Below, in pieces: positions 45,963-59,376 of a stretch of 64,000 nt of DNA (positions within the stretch are counted from its first letter, which is position 1; each line of letters begins with the position of its first letter). A model generated the notes under the pieces. It was not told the DNA's origin and ran no database searches. It saw only the letters and a list, made by a program, of their open reading frames with translations. The position numbers and the translations under genes are program-made. The DNA comes from Triticum aestivum. Its lineage: Eukaryota; Streptophyta; Magnoliopsida; Poales; Poaceae. The DNA is taken from NCBI RefSeq assembly GCF_018294505.1, contig NC_057794.1, positions 188,885,716 through 188,949,715 of the forward strand. The letters run 5' to 3'.

Positions 45963-48900
45963 TGTCACATCCCTAGTTCTGGTATGACCTAGGCTAGCCC
46001 TTAATGTGTGCATCATGTTTAAATTCCATTTAAATTTGAAATGAGGATTTGTGAAACACTCAGAATCATCTCTGGAAATGACCCAAATAAAAAGTGCTCC
46101 AAAAGTCTCCAAGAAAATGTTCATGTCGCTCTCTGAAAATATTGGACAGAGATAAAAATCAAACCAATATTATTAGGAGCTCATAGATATTTATTTTGGG
46201 CATTTGGATTTAATGAATAATTATTTGCTTTTGATATATATTTGTTATATATATAATATATGTCCAAAAATTATGTTAGTTGTTGAGGAGCTCTGGAATA
46301 ATACCACTAGCTCCTGCAAAATTTGGCATAGTAAATAAAATGATTTAGTATTTTATTAAATCCAAACAAATGTCAGAAAAATAGAAAACAGAAACAAAAA
46401 TAAAAAAAAACAGAAAGCTTACCTGGCGCCTCAGCCGGCCCAGTGGTGCGGCCCACTAGCCCAACTGCCAATCGTCGTCCTCCTGGCGACGACAGAAGGA
46501 CAGGGGCACGCGCCGGCGCGCGCGGCCACGCAGCCGGCCGTGGCCACGTCCCCGCCACCTCCTGCTTCTCCCTCTCGTCGCCTGGATCGCCCGCGCATCG
46601 CCACGCACCCCCCCAAGCCTCTCTCACTCTCCCGTGCCCATTCCTCTCCTCTCCCTCGCTCTCTCTCACCGCGCCCGAGCGCTGCCGACACCGCCGTTCG
46701 CCATGGCCACAGCCACCGCCTCCCCCTCGCCTCTCCGACAAGCCCGAGAGCTTCGCCGCATCTCCCTCTTCCACTCTGTCAAGCCATAAGACGCCGGACG
46801 CCCTGTGGAACCGCCGTCGCCATCGTCTTCCTCCTCGGACGCCGCCGACCGCCGACTCCGATTCGCCGTCTTCAGCGCCTCCCCGAGCCCACTAGCCTGC
46901 TCAGCAACTCCGCCGTGAGCTCCCACCTTGAATCCCCCTCCCCCCTTGTCTTTTGCACGCTGCCGCCGCGATTCCGGTTGAGGCCAAACTCCGGCCGCCG
47001 CCCAAGTGGTCGCCGCTGTCGATTTAGGCCGTCTCCGGTGAAATGGAGGGCACCAGTGGATGCGCGCGAGCACCAGCTCCTCGGAGATGGTCTCCATGGT
47101 CCATTTGGTCGCTGCAGACGCGTTTCCGACGCCCTCCGCCGCGTCCGGCTCGCCGGCATCAAGCCGCCGGTGGCTTTGACCCGCTGACCGGGGTTGACCC
47201 TCCCCCTTGTGTCACTGACGCGTGGGCCACCCCCTGACATCTTTAGTTAGTACTAGATTAACACTAATTAATCTAGGTTAGTTACCTAGTTAGTCACTGA
47301 CTAGTGGGCCCGGCGCCCACTAATCCTAATTAGACTAACTAAACCCCCTGTTAACTAACTGGGTCACTAACGTGTGGACCCCACACGTCAGGTTTGACTT
47401 GGTCAGCGTTGTTGACTTGCTGACGCAAGCATGACGCAGTGCTAACGCAATTAATCCTTTCTGGTATTAAAATAAATCAGGAAATTCCAGAATATATTCA
47501 AAACTTCAAAAATTCATAGAAATTCAACCATAGCTCAGATTGAAATAATTTATATATGAAAAATTATCAAAAAAATTCAATCTATTCATCTGTACCATTT
47601 TCATGCATGACAAACCATCTATACATGCTGTATAAATGAAAACACACTTATGGCTTATATAAAGAGCTTATTTTGGAGATGCATTTGAATCTTGGTTCAA
47701 ATGGATTTCATCCAAATAAAAGCTAGTTGCATTATCTCAATCAGCATCACATATTCATGCCATGATCATGCATCATATTGTTGCATATGGTTGTGTTTTG
47801 ATTACCGACGCCGTTCCTTCTCGATAGGTCCTGCTCCGGAGAGTGTTCGAGAGTACCTGTCTGAGGAGTAGTGCCCCCTGTTCATCTACCAGGCAAGCAA
47901 ACCCCCTTGTTCATTCCGATACAATCCTACTCTCTCGCTCCTGCTCTCATTATTGCATTAGGACAACAACGATTCAACTGCTACTTTGTGCTGCGGTAGT
48001 TGAACCCATTCCTCTGCATGACCTGTCATTGCCACAGTAAATAGTTAAAACCCACTAGCACGTGTAGGAGTTGATTGAGCCATGTTGTGTTCTGGCCATG
48101 CCATGCCTGCTGTTGCTTAGAGTTGTGTCAGGTCTAATTCATCGGGAATGAATTGGAGTGGTACGATATGTTCTGGTGCTAAGAGTTAAGCGTGTGAACA
48201 CGATTTGGTAAAGGTAGCGGTGAGAGGCCATGTAGGAGTACATGGTGGGTTGTCTCACTGGAACCGTCCTTAAGCACTGAGTTCTGTGTATGTTGTCCAA
48301 TGACTAGCTACTACCACACATTGGGCTCCGGGCACTCCAAGCTCTCTCGACTTATTAACCAACTTGATCTTGTCCAGGAGTTGCAATTAGTTTCTGGTGT
48401 TTGTAGGTAGTGTTAGTAGTCTACCAAGTGGCACCCGGCCAGGTGGGCTTGGGACAGACTAGGCACAAGTGGCACGGTGTACCAAGCGTAGATCCATCCG
48501 GCGAGGTGGGCTTGGGAACCCTGCACACATCGTTTGGGGCCGTGAGCGACACCCCGGCCGGATCTCCTTGCGGATGGAACCCGAATAGGCGATAAACCTG
48601 GACTAGAGTCTTGTGTGGTTAGTCAGGTCGTGGCCGACACCCTCGCCAGGCTTCCGCTTGAAGGTTGCCGAGATACATGATGTGTACATGGTGATAAGTG
48701 GTGAGAGTGTGTGTGAAGAAGTACACCCCTGCAGGGTTATCATGATCTATTCGAATAGCCGTGTCCTCGGTTATGGACTTCTTGGATGCTTACGTGGTAC
48801 ATAGACAACTTGAAGTGGATACTCTAAAATGCTCAAGACAAGTGTGAGTGCTATGGATGGCCTTCTCGTAGGAAGACGGGAATGAATCCATAGTAGTGTA

Positions 48901-49926
48901 TTGACGTGGTGATTAGTGGACTCGTGTGCGCCACCTCAAAAGAGTTACCAGCAGTCGTAGTACAGGATAGCCACTGAGTCAAAGCTAGCTTGCTGCAACT
49001 AAACTCCACATTACCTTCTTGATACAAATGCATGTATGATAGGATCTGATGTAAGTCTTGCTGAGTACCTTTGTACTCATGTTGCTTTATTTATGTTTTT
49101 GCAGCGGAGACTTCGGTCTTACTAGTTTACGTGGACTTCGACAAGTAGCTTGTACCTCAGCTACGATCTTGATCGGATGTTGTAGATAGTCAGGCTCTTC
49201 AGCCTTTTTCATTTGTAGTTGTCTGTACTCAGACATGTAATGCTTCCGCTTGTTGCTTGTATGCTCTGAATGATGGGTCATGTGACCCCTGTTTGTATTT
49301 AATGCTATGTGGTTCTTCTGAACCTTCATCTATATGAGTTTGCGTTATGTTGTGATGCCATGTTGTACCTCAATACTTGCATGTTATGCGTACGTGTGAC
49401 GTGTATTGCTATGTGTGGGATCCAACAATCTAGTTGTTTGTCCTTGGCAGCCTCTCTTATGGGGAAATGTAGTCTAGTGCTTCCTTGAGCCATAGTAGTC
49501 CGCTACAGCCCGGTTCACGGGAGTCCTGCTAGCCCAGCACTACTGCTCAGGACACTTGACTGGCCGGCATGTGTTTCACTTCGTTCATGTGTCTGTCCTT
49601 CGAGGAAATGTCACGCGGTGACTTCCGGAGTCCTGTTAGCCCAGTGCTACAGCCCGGATTCATATGCTGTTGACCGACATGCTCGATGTGATTCATGTAT
49701 GCCTGTCCCCATAGGTTAGCACCGCTTTGGGTTCATGACTAGCCATGTCGGCCCGGGTTCTTTGTCATATGGATGCTAGCGACGCTATCATATACGTGAG
49801 CCAAAAGGCGCAAACGGTCCCCGGGCCAGGTAAGGTGGCACCCGTGGGAGTACCGTGCGTGAGGCCGCAAAGTGATATGATGTGTTACATGCTAGATCGG
49901 TGTGACTTAGGATCGGGGTCCCGACA
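45963..49926 (+). repeat. W 5' LTR
   Basis: This 3964-bp LTR runs from TGTCACATCCCTAG to GGTCCCGACA. It contains a GC-rich island (about 46421-47200) and the hairpin at 49062-49079. It differs from the 3' LTR by scattered substitutions and small indels, so it is older than Z. No gene is seen; the frames over the island are compositional. Confidence 0.94.
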
Positions 49927-49930
49927 GCTT

Positions 49931-49942
49931 TGGTATCAGAGC
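49931..49942 (+). other. W primer binding site, initiator tRNA-Met
   Basis: TGGTATCAGAGC lies four bases after the LTR end, as in E1. Confidence 0.92.
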
Positions 49943-50423
49943 CTGACTGCCTATAGGATTTCCAAGCCAACCTGGTCGAAGTTGATTCTAGAAATTCTCT
50001 AGCTATATAGGGGAATTGATTGTGGAAGGGAACGTAAGGCTCTTTTTACTCCTTATGCCTCATGCCTTCTGATCTGAGTCATCCTATCTTTTCCTACGGG
50101 GTTAAGGAACTAGGTTTTCTCTTCTGTCTATCAGGATCATGTGTTTCTACTCCGTATTCTCTAAGGTTTGGTTGATCAGAGTCATATCCCAGTTCGAGTA
50201 TCTCCGGTGTAGCCTGTTTAGTAATATCTCAGAACCTTGAGTGATGATGTTGAGTATGGTGCTACCCCATTTTTTGCAGAATGTCCCATTCTGAGCATTT
50301 TACTGCCGTTATGCTGCCGGAATTGTCCTAGGAGTTTGAGAGATACGAAATTCTTGTGCTACCCTCTGCAACCTATAGTTGATGCTGAATCCATCCTTGT
50401 CTTCCTTGGTTTCGTTCTTCAGG
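49943..50423 (+). other. W untranslated leader
   Basis: About 480 bases closely related to the E1 leader, without an open frame. It ends GTTTCGTTCTTCAG directly before GATG, a pyrimidine-AG sequence like those before both Z ORFs. Confidence 0.75.
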
Positions 50424-53400
50424 ATGTTGCCGGTTAACCGAAGTTCTATTGCTCGTTGCCTGAACCACAGAGGTGATAGGGATGAGGATCCTCCCAATCA
50501 GTCCTCGTTGGCAGAGTTCATGCTAGAGATGGAGAGGAACAAGCATGAGTCTAACCGCTTGTTAGCATGTATCGAGGAGAACACCGCACCCCAGTGCAAA
50601 GAGTCAGCGACCATCTATGATTTCATTGGTCTGAAACCACCTACCTTCCATCATTCCATTGAACCACTCGATGCAGATGACTGGCTCCACAGTATCACAC
50701 ACAAGCTGCGTTCTGCGAACGTAGCTGAAAGTGACAAGGTCACTTATGCCGCATATCACCTGGAAGGTCCTGCTAGTCTTTGGTGGCAGAACTATGAGGC
50801 TATGCTTCCAGCTGGCCAGATACCTACCTGGAAAGATTTCACTGAGGCTTTTCGCGAGCATCACATTCCTGAAGCCCTCATCGATCGCAAGAGAGAAGAG
50901 TTCTGTAGTTTCACCCAGGGTAAGATGGCTGTCGATGCTTACAGTAGAGAGTTTGAGAACCTCGCCCGCTATGCTACAGAAGAAGTGTCCACAGATGCCA
51001 AGAAGCAGGCTAGATTCTGGAAGGGTCTCAACCCCAAGTTGCGTCGTGATCTCCACTTGCATCGTTGCAATACATTCCACGCTCTTGTGAACAAGGCCAT
51101 TAATGCAGAGACAGCTCAACTCACCTACGAGGAATCTCGTAAGCACACCCGTAATTTGGGTTCTTCCTCCGGTTCTAGTTCTCAGAAGCGCCGGATTTGG
51201 GTTCCGAACTCCGCTCTTCCACCCGGTTATACACCAAGGCCTTCTTGTGTGGCACCTCACCCATTTCAACCATATGCTACACCCATGCATATTGGTAGAC
51301 CACTTGTCAATGCGGGTCCTTGTCCTACCTCCAAGATTTGTTACAAGTGCGGAGAGCCAGGCCACATTGCCCGTATTTGCACTCAGACCCGTGTTGCTCC
51401 ACCCCAGTCCGAGAAGTCTGTTGGCCGTGGTAGTAAGCCTTCACACCAGATGATCAGTGCCAAGTCAGCTCCCACTGAACTTGGACGTGTGCATCACGTC
51501 TCAGCTAAAGACGCTCATGATGATCCAGATGTCGTTCTTGGTACACTCCTTGTCAACTGTCACCCAGCCTCGGTTCTATTCGATACCGGGGCATCTCACT
51601 CCTTCATTTCTGAAAGTTATGCCCGTTTGCACGACATGTCATTTTGTGATATGCCCTCCCCACTACTCATTCAAACTCCTGGATCCAAGTGGCAAACTTC
51701 TAGGATAAGTTATGGCAATGAAATACATGTTGACAGACTTGTATTTCTAGCTTCCTTGATATCCCTCAAGTCTTCAGATATTAACATCATTTTGGGTATG
51801 GACTGGATGAAAGCTCATTATGCCAAGATTGACTGTTACACCAGGTCTGTTCAGCTCACACACCCCTCTGGCAAGGTAGTCACTGTCTCCACCAAAATTG
51901 CAAGGCGTCAACTATATTCTCTAAATGCCAGCCCTCTTCCTGACCTTGAAGATATCCCGGTAGTCCGCGACTTTCCGGATGTCTTTCCAGAAGAACTGCC
52001 AGGTATTCCACCTGACAGAGATGTAGAGTTTGTTATAGATCTTATCCCTGGAATCGCCCCAATTTCTAGGAGACCTTACAAGATGGCACCCTTAGAACTA
52101 GCCGAGCTTAAGAAACAACTCGATGAATCCTTGCAAAAGGGTTTCATCCGTCCTAGTTCTTCTCCCTGGGCTTGCCCCGTCCTCTTTGTCAAGAAGAAGG
52201 ATGGTATGAACCGAATGGTTGTAGATTATCGTCCCGTTAATTTGGTCACGATAAAGAACAAGTATCCGCTCCCCAGGATCAACGATCTGTATGATCAGCT
52301 CGCTGGATCCTCAGTCTTCTCCAAGATGGATTTGAGGTTAGGCTACCACCAAATCAAGATCAGAAATGGGGATATTCCTAAGACGGCTTTTGTCACTCGT
52401 TATGGTCAGTACGAGTACACCGTCATGTCCTTTGTTCTAACCAACGCTCCAGCTACTTTCTCTCGCTTGATGAACTCGATCTTCATGGAGTACTTAGATA
52501 AGTTCGTCGTGGTTTACCTCGATGATATCCTTATTTACTCGAAGAATGAGGAAGAGCATGCCGAACATCTTAGACTTGTGTTAGAAAAACTCAGAGAGCA
52601 CCGCCTTTATGCCAAGTTCTCCAAATGCGAATTTTGGTTGCCAGAAGTGACCTATCTCGGCCACGTAATCTATGGTAAGGGCATTGCTGTCAATCCCGAA
52701 AGAGTTCAGGCCGTTCTTGATTGGACTCCGCCTGAAACAGTTAAGCAAGTTAGGAGTTTCCTTGGTCTAGCCAGTTATTGTCGCCGATTCGTTGAGAACT
52801 TCTCCAAAGTGGCCAAACCTCTCACGGAACTTCTCAAGAAAGATAAAAAGTTTGAGTGGTCCCCACAGTGTGAGCACAGTTTTCAGGAACTGAAAAGACG
52901 CCTGACTTCTGCTCCCATACTTGTGCCACCGGACTTCACTAAGGACTTCGTTATCTATTGTGATGCCTCACGAAAGGGACTAGGTTGCATTCTTATGCAG
53001 GATCGTCATGTGATTGCCTATGCATCTCGACAGTTGCATCCACATGAGGAGAATTATCCTACACATGATCTAGAGCTTGCAGCCGTAGTCTATGCACTTA
53101 AGACATGGCGACATTACCTTCTGGGTAAACGTTGCGAGATTTACACCGATCACCAGAGTCTCAAGTATATCTTCACCCAACCAGATTTGAACCTTAGGCA
53201 AAGACGTTGGTTGGAGTTGATCTCAGATTATGATTTAGGGATTACCTACACCCCAGGTAAGGGGAATGTCATGGCTGATGCGCTAAGTCGTAAGTCCTAT
53301 TGCAACAATCTCATGTTGCAGCAGGGCCAACCACTTCTCCATGAGGAATTATGTAAGCTTAACCTCCACCTTGCTCCTCACGGATTCCTTTCTACCTTGG

Positions 53401-54815
53401 TGGCGAAACCTACTCTTGTGGATCAAATCATCTCTGCTCAGCAGCAGGATACGGGAATTTCCCGGATCAAGAGAAACATTAACAAAGGAGTTGGTGGTAG
53501 TTTCTCTATAGATGATCGTGGTGTTGTTTTCTTTGAGAGTCGCTTGGTGGTTCCCAAGAATCAACATCTTCGACAATTAATCCTTAAGGAGGCGCATGAA
53601 TCTCCTCTCACGATTCATCCCAGTAGTACTAAGATGTATCAGGACCTACGCCAGAGGTTCTGGTGGACTAGGATGAAGAGAGAAAGTGCTCAATTTATTG
53701 CTAACTGTGACGTTTGTCGTCGCGTGAAGGCAGAGCATCAAAGACCTGCTGGCACTCTTCAACCTTTAGCTATTCCTGAGTGGAAATGGGATAAAGTTGG
53801 TATGTACTTCATCACCGGCTTTCCCAGGACCAAGAGAGGGAATAATGCTATCTTCGTAGTCATTGATCGTCTTTCCAAAGTGGCTCACTTCCTACCCGTT
53901 CGAGAGAGTATCACTGCTAGTCAGCTCGCTGACTTATATATTTCTCGAATAGTATCACTTCATGGTGTTCCACTAGAGATCAATTCAGACCATGGTAGTC
54001 TTTTCACTTCTCATTTCTGGGAGAGTTTCCAAACTGCCATGGGCACCCATCTTTCCTTCAGTACCGCTTTCCACCCTCAATCAAGTGGTCAGGTGGAAAG
54101 GGTCAACCAGATTCTTGAAGACATGCTTAGAGCTTGTGTTATCTCATTCGGTATGGATTGGGAGAAGTGTCTTCCCTTCGCCGAGTTTGCTTATAACAAC
54201 AGCTACCAAACCAGCCTCAAGAAAGCTCCTTTTGAGATTCTGTATGGACGAAGATGTCGAAAACCTTTGAACTGGTCAGAAACCGGTGAAAGACAATTCT
54301 TTGTACCGGATATGATCCAGGAGGCAGAAGAGCAAGTCTGCGTCATTCGTGAGAATTTGAAAATGGCACAATCTCGTCAAAAGAGCCAGTATGACCGTCG
54401 TCATAAGGAAGTGGCTTATGAAGTTGGCGACAAGGCTTATCTTCGGGTTACTCCCTTGAAGGGTACCCATCGTTTCGATATCAAAGGCAAGTTGGCTCCT
54501 CGTTACATTGGTCCTTTTCGCGTTCTCGCTAAACGAGGAGAGGTTGCCTACCAGTTGGAACTACCCCCACATCTTTCTCGAGTACATGATGTCTTCCACG
54601 TCTCTCAACTCAGGCGTTGCTTCTCGGATCCCATCCGCGGAGTGGACCACGAAATGCTTGATCTCCAAGATAACCTCACATACCAAGAGTACCCTGTTCG
54701 CATTCTTGATCAAGCAGAGCGTGTTACTCGACGTCAGAACATCAAGTTTCTCAAAGTTCAGTGGTCTCATCATTCCGAGAGAGAAGCTACTTGGGAGCAT
54801 GAAGATCGTCTTTGA
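50424..54815 (+). pseudogene. W gag-pol, nearly full length but with lesions
   Basis: One open frame from ATG 50424 (MLPVNRSS) covers Gag, CCHC knuckle ([14 protein letters not shown]), protease DTGA, RT with YLDD, RNase H, integrase and most of the chromodomain-like tail. An upstream in-frame ATG at 50382 is possible but does not match E1. Two changes argue against activity. The first integrase catalytic Asp (D1127 in Z) is Tyr at 53805-53807 (GMYFITGFP). A TGA at 54813-54815, where Z and E1 have CGA, removes the last ~25-30 residues. In addition, the RT motif [11 protein letters not shown] reads [11 protein letters not shown]. The protein could be made but probably cannot integrate its own DNA. 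Confidence 0.88.
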
Positions 54816-54871
54816 CTTGAGTACCCCGCTTTCTTCCCACCGACCCTTGAATCTCGGGACGAGATTCTTTC

Positions 54872-54885
54872 GAGTGGGGGCGAGT
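54872..54885 (+). other. W polypurine tract
   Basis: GAGTGGGGGCGAGT lies directly before the 3' LTR. Confidence 0.85.
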
Positions 54886-57800
54886 TGTCACATCCCTAGT
54901 TCTGGTATGACCTAGGCTAGCCCTTCATGTGTGCATCATGTTTAAATTCCATTTAAATTTGAAATGAGGATTTGTGAAACCCTCAGAATCATCTCTGGAA
55001 ATGACCCAAATAAAAAGTGCTCCAAAAGTCTCCAAGAAAATGTTCATGTCGCTCTCTGAAAATATTGGAAAGACATAAAAATCAAACCAATATTATTAGG
55101 AGCTCATAGATATTTATTTTGGGCATTTGGATTTAATGAATAATTATTTGCTTTGGATATATATATTTGTTATATATATAATATATGTCCAAAAATTATG
55201 TTAGTTGTTGAGGAGCTCTGGAATAATACCACTAGCTCCTGCAAAAATTGGCATAAGTAAATAAAATGATTTAGTATTTTATTAAATCCAAACAAATGTC
55301 AGAAAAATTGAAAACAGAAACAAAAAAAAAAATAGAAAGCTTACCTAGCACCTCAGCCGGCCCAGTGGTGCGGCCCACTGGCCCAACTGCCAATCGTCGT
55401 CCTCCTGGTGACAACAGAAGGACAGGGGCACGCGCCGGCGGGCGCGGCCATGCAGCTGGCCGTGGCCACGTTCCCCGCCACCTCCTACTTCTCCCTCTCG
55501 TCGCCTGGATCGCCCGCGCGTCGCCACGCACCCCCCAAGCCTCTCTCACTCTCCCGTGCCCATTCCTCTCCTCTCCCTCGCTCTCTCTCACCGCGCCCGA
55601 GCGCTGCCGTCACCGCCGTTCGCCATAGCCGCAGCCACCGCCTTCCCCTCGCCTCTCCGACAAGCCCGAGAGCTTCGCCGCATCTCCCTCTTCCTCTCCG
55701 TCAAGCCACAAGATGCCGGACGCCCTATGGGGCCGCCGTCGCCATCGTCTTCCTCCTCGGACGCCACCGACCGCCGACTCCGATTCGCCGTCTTCAGCGC
55801 CTCCCCGAGCCCACTGGCCTGCTCAGCAACTCCGCCGTGAGATCCCACCTCGAATCCCCCTCCCCCCTTGTCTTTTGCACGCTGCAGCCGCGATTCCGGT
55901 CGAGGCCGAACTCTGGCCGCTGCCCAAGTGGTCGCCGCCGTCGATTTAGGCCGTCTCCGGTGAAACAGAGGGCACCAGTGGATGCGCGCGAGCACCAGCT
56001 CCTCGAAGATGGTCTCCGCGGTCCATTTGGTCGCCGGAGACGCGTTTCCGACGCCCTCCGCCGCGTCCGGCTCGCCGGCGTCAAGCCGCCGGTGGCTTTG
56101 ACCCGCTGACCGGGGTTGACCGTCCCCCTTGTGTCACTGACGCGTGTGCCACCCCCTGACATCTTTAGTTAGTATTAGATTAACACTAATTAATCTAGGT
56201 TAGTTACCTAGTTAGTCACTGACTAGTGGGCCCGGCGCCCACTAATCCTAATTAGACTAACTAAACCCCCTGTTAACTAACTGGGTCACGAACGTGTGGA
56301 CCCCACACGTCAGGTTTGACTTGGTCAGCGTTGTTGACTTGCTGACGCAAGCATGACGCAGTGCTAACGCAATTAATCCTTTTCTGGTATTAAAATAAAT
56401 CAGGAAATTCCAGAATATATTCAAAACTTCAAAAATTCATAGAAATTCAACCGTAGCTCAGATTGAAATAATTTATATATGAAAAATTATCAAAAAAATT
56501 CAATCTATTCATCTGTACCATTTTCATGCATGACAAACCATCTATACATGCTGTATATATGAAAACACACTTATGGCTTATATAAAGAGCTTATTTTGGA
56601 GATGCATTTGAATCTTGGTTCAAATGGATTTCATCCAAATAAAAGCTAGTTGCATTATCTCAATCAACATCACATATTCATGCCATGATCATGCATCATA
56701 TTGTTGCATATGGTTGTGTTTTGATTACCGACGCCGTTCCTTCTCGATAGGTCCTGCTCCGGAGAGTGTTCGAGAGTACCTGTCTGAGGAGTAGTGCCCC
56801 CTGTTCATCTACTAGCCAAGCAAACCCCCTTGTTCATTCCGATACAATCCTACTCTCTCGCTCCTTCTCTCATTATTGCATTAGGACAACAACGATTCAA
56901 CTGCTACTTTGTGCTGCGGTAGTTGAACCCATTCCTCTGCATGACCTGTCATTGCCACAGTAAATAGTTAAAACCCACTAGCACGTGTAGGAGTTGATTG
57001 AGCCATGTTGTGTTCTGGCCATGCCATGCCTGCTGTTGCTTAGAGTTGTGTCAGGTCTGATTCATCGGGAATGAATTGGAGTGGTACGATATGTTCTGGT
57101 GCTAAGAGTTAAGCGTGTGAACACGATTTGGTAAAGGTAGCGGTGAGAGGCCATGTAGGAGTACATGGTGGGTTGTCTCACTGGAACCGTCCTTAAGCAC
57201 TGAGTTCTGTGTATGTTGTCCAATGACTAGCTACTACCACACATTGGGCTCCGGGCACTCCAAGCTCTCTCGACTTATTAACCAACTTGATCTTGTCCAG
57301 GAGTTGCAATTAGTTTCTGGTGTTTGTAGGTAGTGTTAGTAGTCTACCAAGTGGCACCCGGCCAGGTGGGATTGGGACAGACTAGGCACAAGTGGCACGG
57401 TGTACCAAGCGTAGATCCATCCGGCGAGGTGGGCTTGGGAACCCTGCACACATCGTTTGGGGCCGTGAGCGACACCCCGGCCGGATCTCCTTGCGGATGG
57501 AACCCGAATAGGCGATAAACCTGGACTAGAGTCTTGTGTGGTTAGTTAGGTCGTGGCCGACACCCTCGCCAGGCTTCCGCTTGAAGGTTGCCGAGATACA
57601 TGATGTGTACATGGTGATAAGTGGTGAGAGCGTGTGTGAAGAAGTACACCCCTGCAGGGTTATCATGATCTATTCGAATAGCCGTGTCCTCGGTTATGGA
57701 CTTCTTGGATGCTTACGTGGTACATAGACAACTTGAAGTGGATACTCTAAAATGCTCAAGACAAGTGTGAGTGCTATGGATGGCCTTCTCGTAGGAAGAC

Positions 57801-58851
57801 GGGAATGAATCCATAGTAGTGTATTGACGTGGTGATTAGTGGACTCGTGTGCGCCACCTCAAAAGAGTTACCAGTAGTCGTAGTATAGGATAGCCACTGA
57901 GTCAAAGCTGGCTTGCTGCAACTAAACTCCACATTACCTTCTTGATACAAATGCATGTATGATAGGATTTGATGTAAGTCTTGCTGAGTACCTTTGTACT
58001 CATGTTGCTTTATTTATGTTTTTGCAGCGGAGACTTCGGTCTTACTAGTTTACGTGGACTTCGACAAGTAGCTTGTACCTCAGCTACGATCTTGATCGGA
58101 TGTTGTAGATAGTCAGGCTCTTCAGCCTTTTTCATTTGTAGTTGTCTGTACTCAGACATGTAATGCTTCCGCTTGTTGCTTGTATGCTCTGAATGATGGG
58201 TCATGTGACCCCTGTTTGTATTTAATGCTATGTGGTTCTTCTGAACCTTTATCTATATGAGTTTGCGTTATGTTGTGATGCCATGTTGTACCTCACATAC
58301 TTGCATGGTATGCATACATGTGACGCGTATTGCTATGTGTGGGATCCAACAATCTAGTTGTTTGTCCTTGGTAGCCTCTCTTATGGGGAAATGTAGTCTA
58401 GTGCTTCCTTGAGCCATATTAGTCCGCTACAGCCCAGTTCACCGGAGTCCTGCTAGCCCAGCACTACTGCTCAGGACACTTGACTGGCCGGCATGTGTTT
58501 CACTTTGTTCCTGTGTCTGTCCCTTCGGGGAAATGTCACGCGGTGACTTCCGGAGTCCTGTTAGCCCAGTGCTACAGCCCGGATTCATATGCCGTTGACC
58601 GACATGCTTGATGTGATTCATGTATGCTTGTACCCATAGGTTAGCACCGCTTTGGGTTCACGACTAGCCATGTCAGCCCGGATTCTTTGTCATATGGATG
58701 CTAGCGATGCTATCATATACGTGAGCCAAAAGGCGCAAACGGTCCCCGGGCCAGGTAAGGTGGCGCCCGTGGGAATACCGTGCGTGAGGCCGCAAAGTGA
58801 TATGATGTGTTACATGCTAGATCGGTGTGACTTAGGATCGGGGTCCCGACA
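54886..58851 (+). repeat. W 3' LTR
   Basis: This 3966-bp LTR pairs with 45963..49926. It contains a GC-rich island (about 55340-56140) and the hairpin at 57985-58002. It ends GGTCCCGACA, followed by ACTCC and then S1 LTR sequence. Confidence 0.94.
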
Positions 58852-59376
58852 ACTCCCGATGGGGAGCATCATGGAATTGGCGATGGAGATGGGTTGGTGA
58901 TGACGAAGAACAAAGATCCCCTTCTCTGGAGCCCCAAACGGACTCCAGATCTGCCCTCCCGAGGAAGAACAGGGCTTGGCGGCGGCTCCGTCTCGTGGAT
59001 CGTGATAATTCTTTCGCCTTGATTTTTTTTCCGGAATAATGTGATTTTATAGTATCAGGGGGTCATCAGCGGGGCCACCAGATGGGTACAACCCACCTGG
59101 GCGCGCTAGGAGAGGGGACGCACCCTGGTGGGTTCTGCCCACCCAGGGGCCCCTCTCAGGTGGGTCTTGGCTCCATAAATTCTTATTATTGGTATAAAAA
59201 ATCCTCACAAATTTTCGTTCCATTCCGATAACTTCTATTTCTGCACAAAAACAACTCCATGGCAGTTCTGCTAAAAACAGCATCAATCTGGTGTTAGTTT
59301 CATTCAAATCATGCAAATTAGAGTCCACAACAAGAGGAAAAGCGTGAAAAAATGTAGATACGTTGTAGACGTATCA
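58852..59376 (-). repeat. S1 5' LTR, part B
   Basis: It continues the LTR broken at 16891 and matches 63522 onward of the S2 LTR. On the minus strand the LTR begins TGATACGTCTACAACGTATC at 59376, the typical start of Sabrina-type LTRs. Parts A and B give an LTR of about 1.4 kb. Confidence 0.87.

Larger units (their letters stand above)
45963..58851 (+). mobile_element. W: Tekay-like chromovirus of the E1 family, full length
   Basis: The element is 12,889 bp and has two ~3.96-kb LTRs with ACTCC at 45958-45962 and 58852-58856. PBS, gag-pol and polypurine tract are present. The left flank is X but the right flank is the S1 LTR, so a deletion followed insertion. It differs from E1 in having a nearly complete gag-pol, although with a mutated integrase residue. 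Confidence 0.92.

Noticed and set aside
46540..47187. 215-codon Pro/Arg-rich frame in the W 5' LTR (233 codons at 55408-56109 in the 3' LTR)
   Set aside because: The two LTR copies differ by in-frame and frame-changing edits and the frame covers only the GC island.
50604..51365. 253-codon minus-strand frame within W gag (and its counterparts at 4344-5081 and 27966-28502)
   Set aside because: It is the mirror of the conserved gag sequence; codon-position bias explains its openness.
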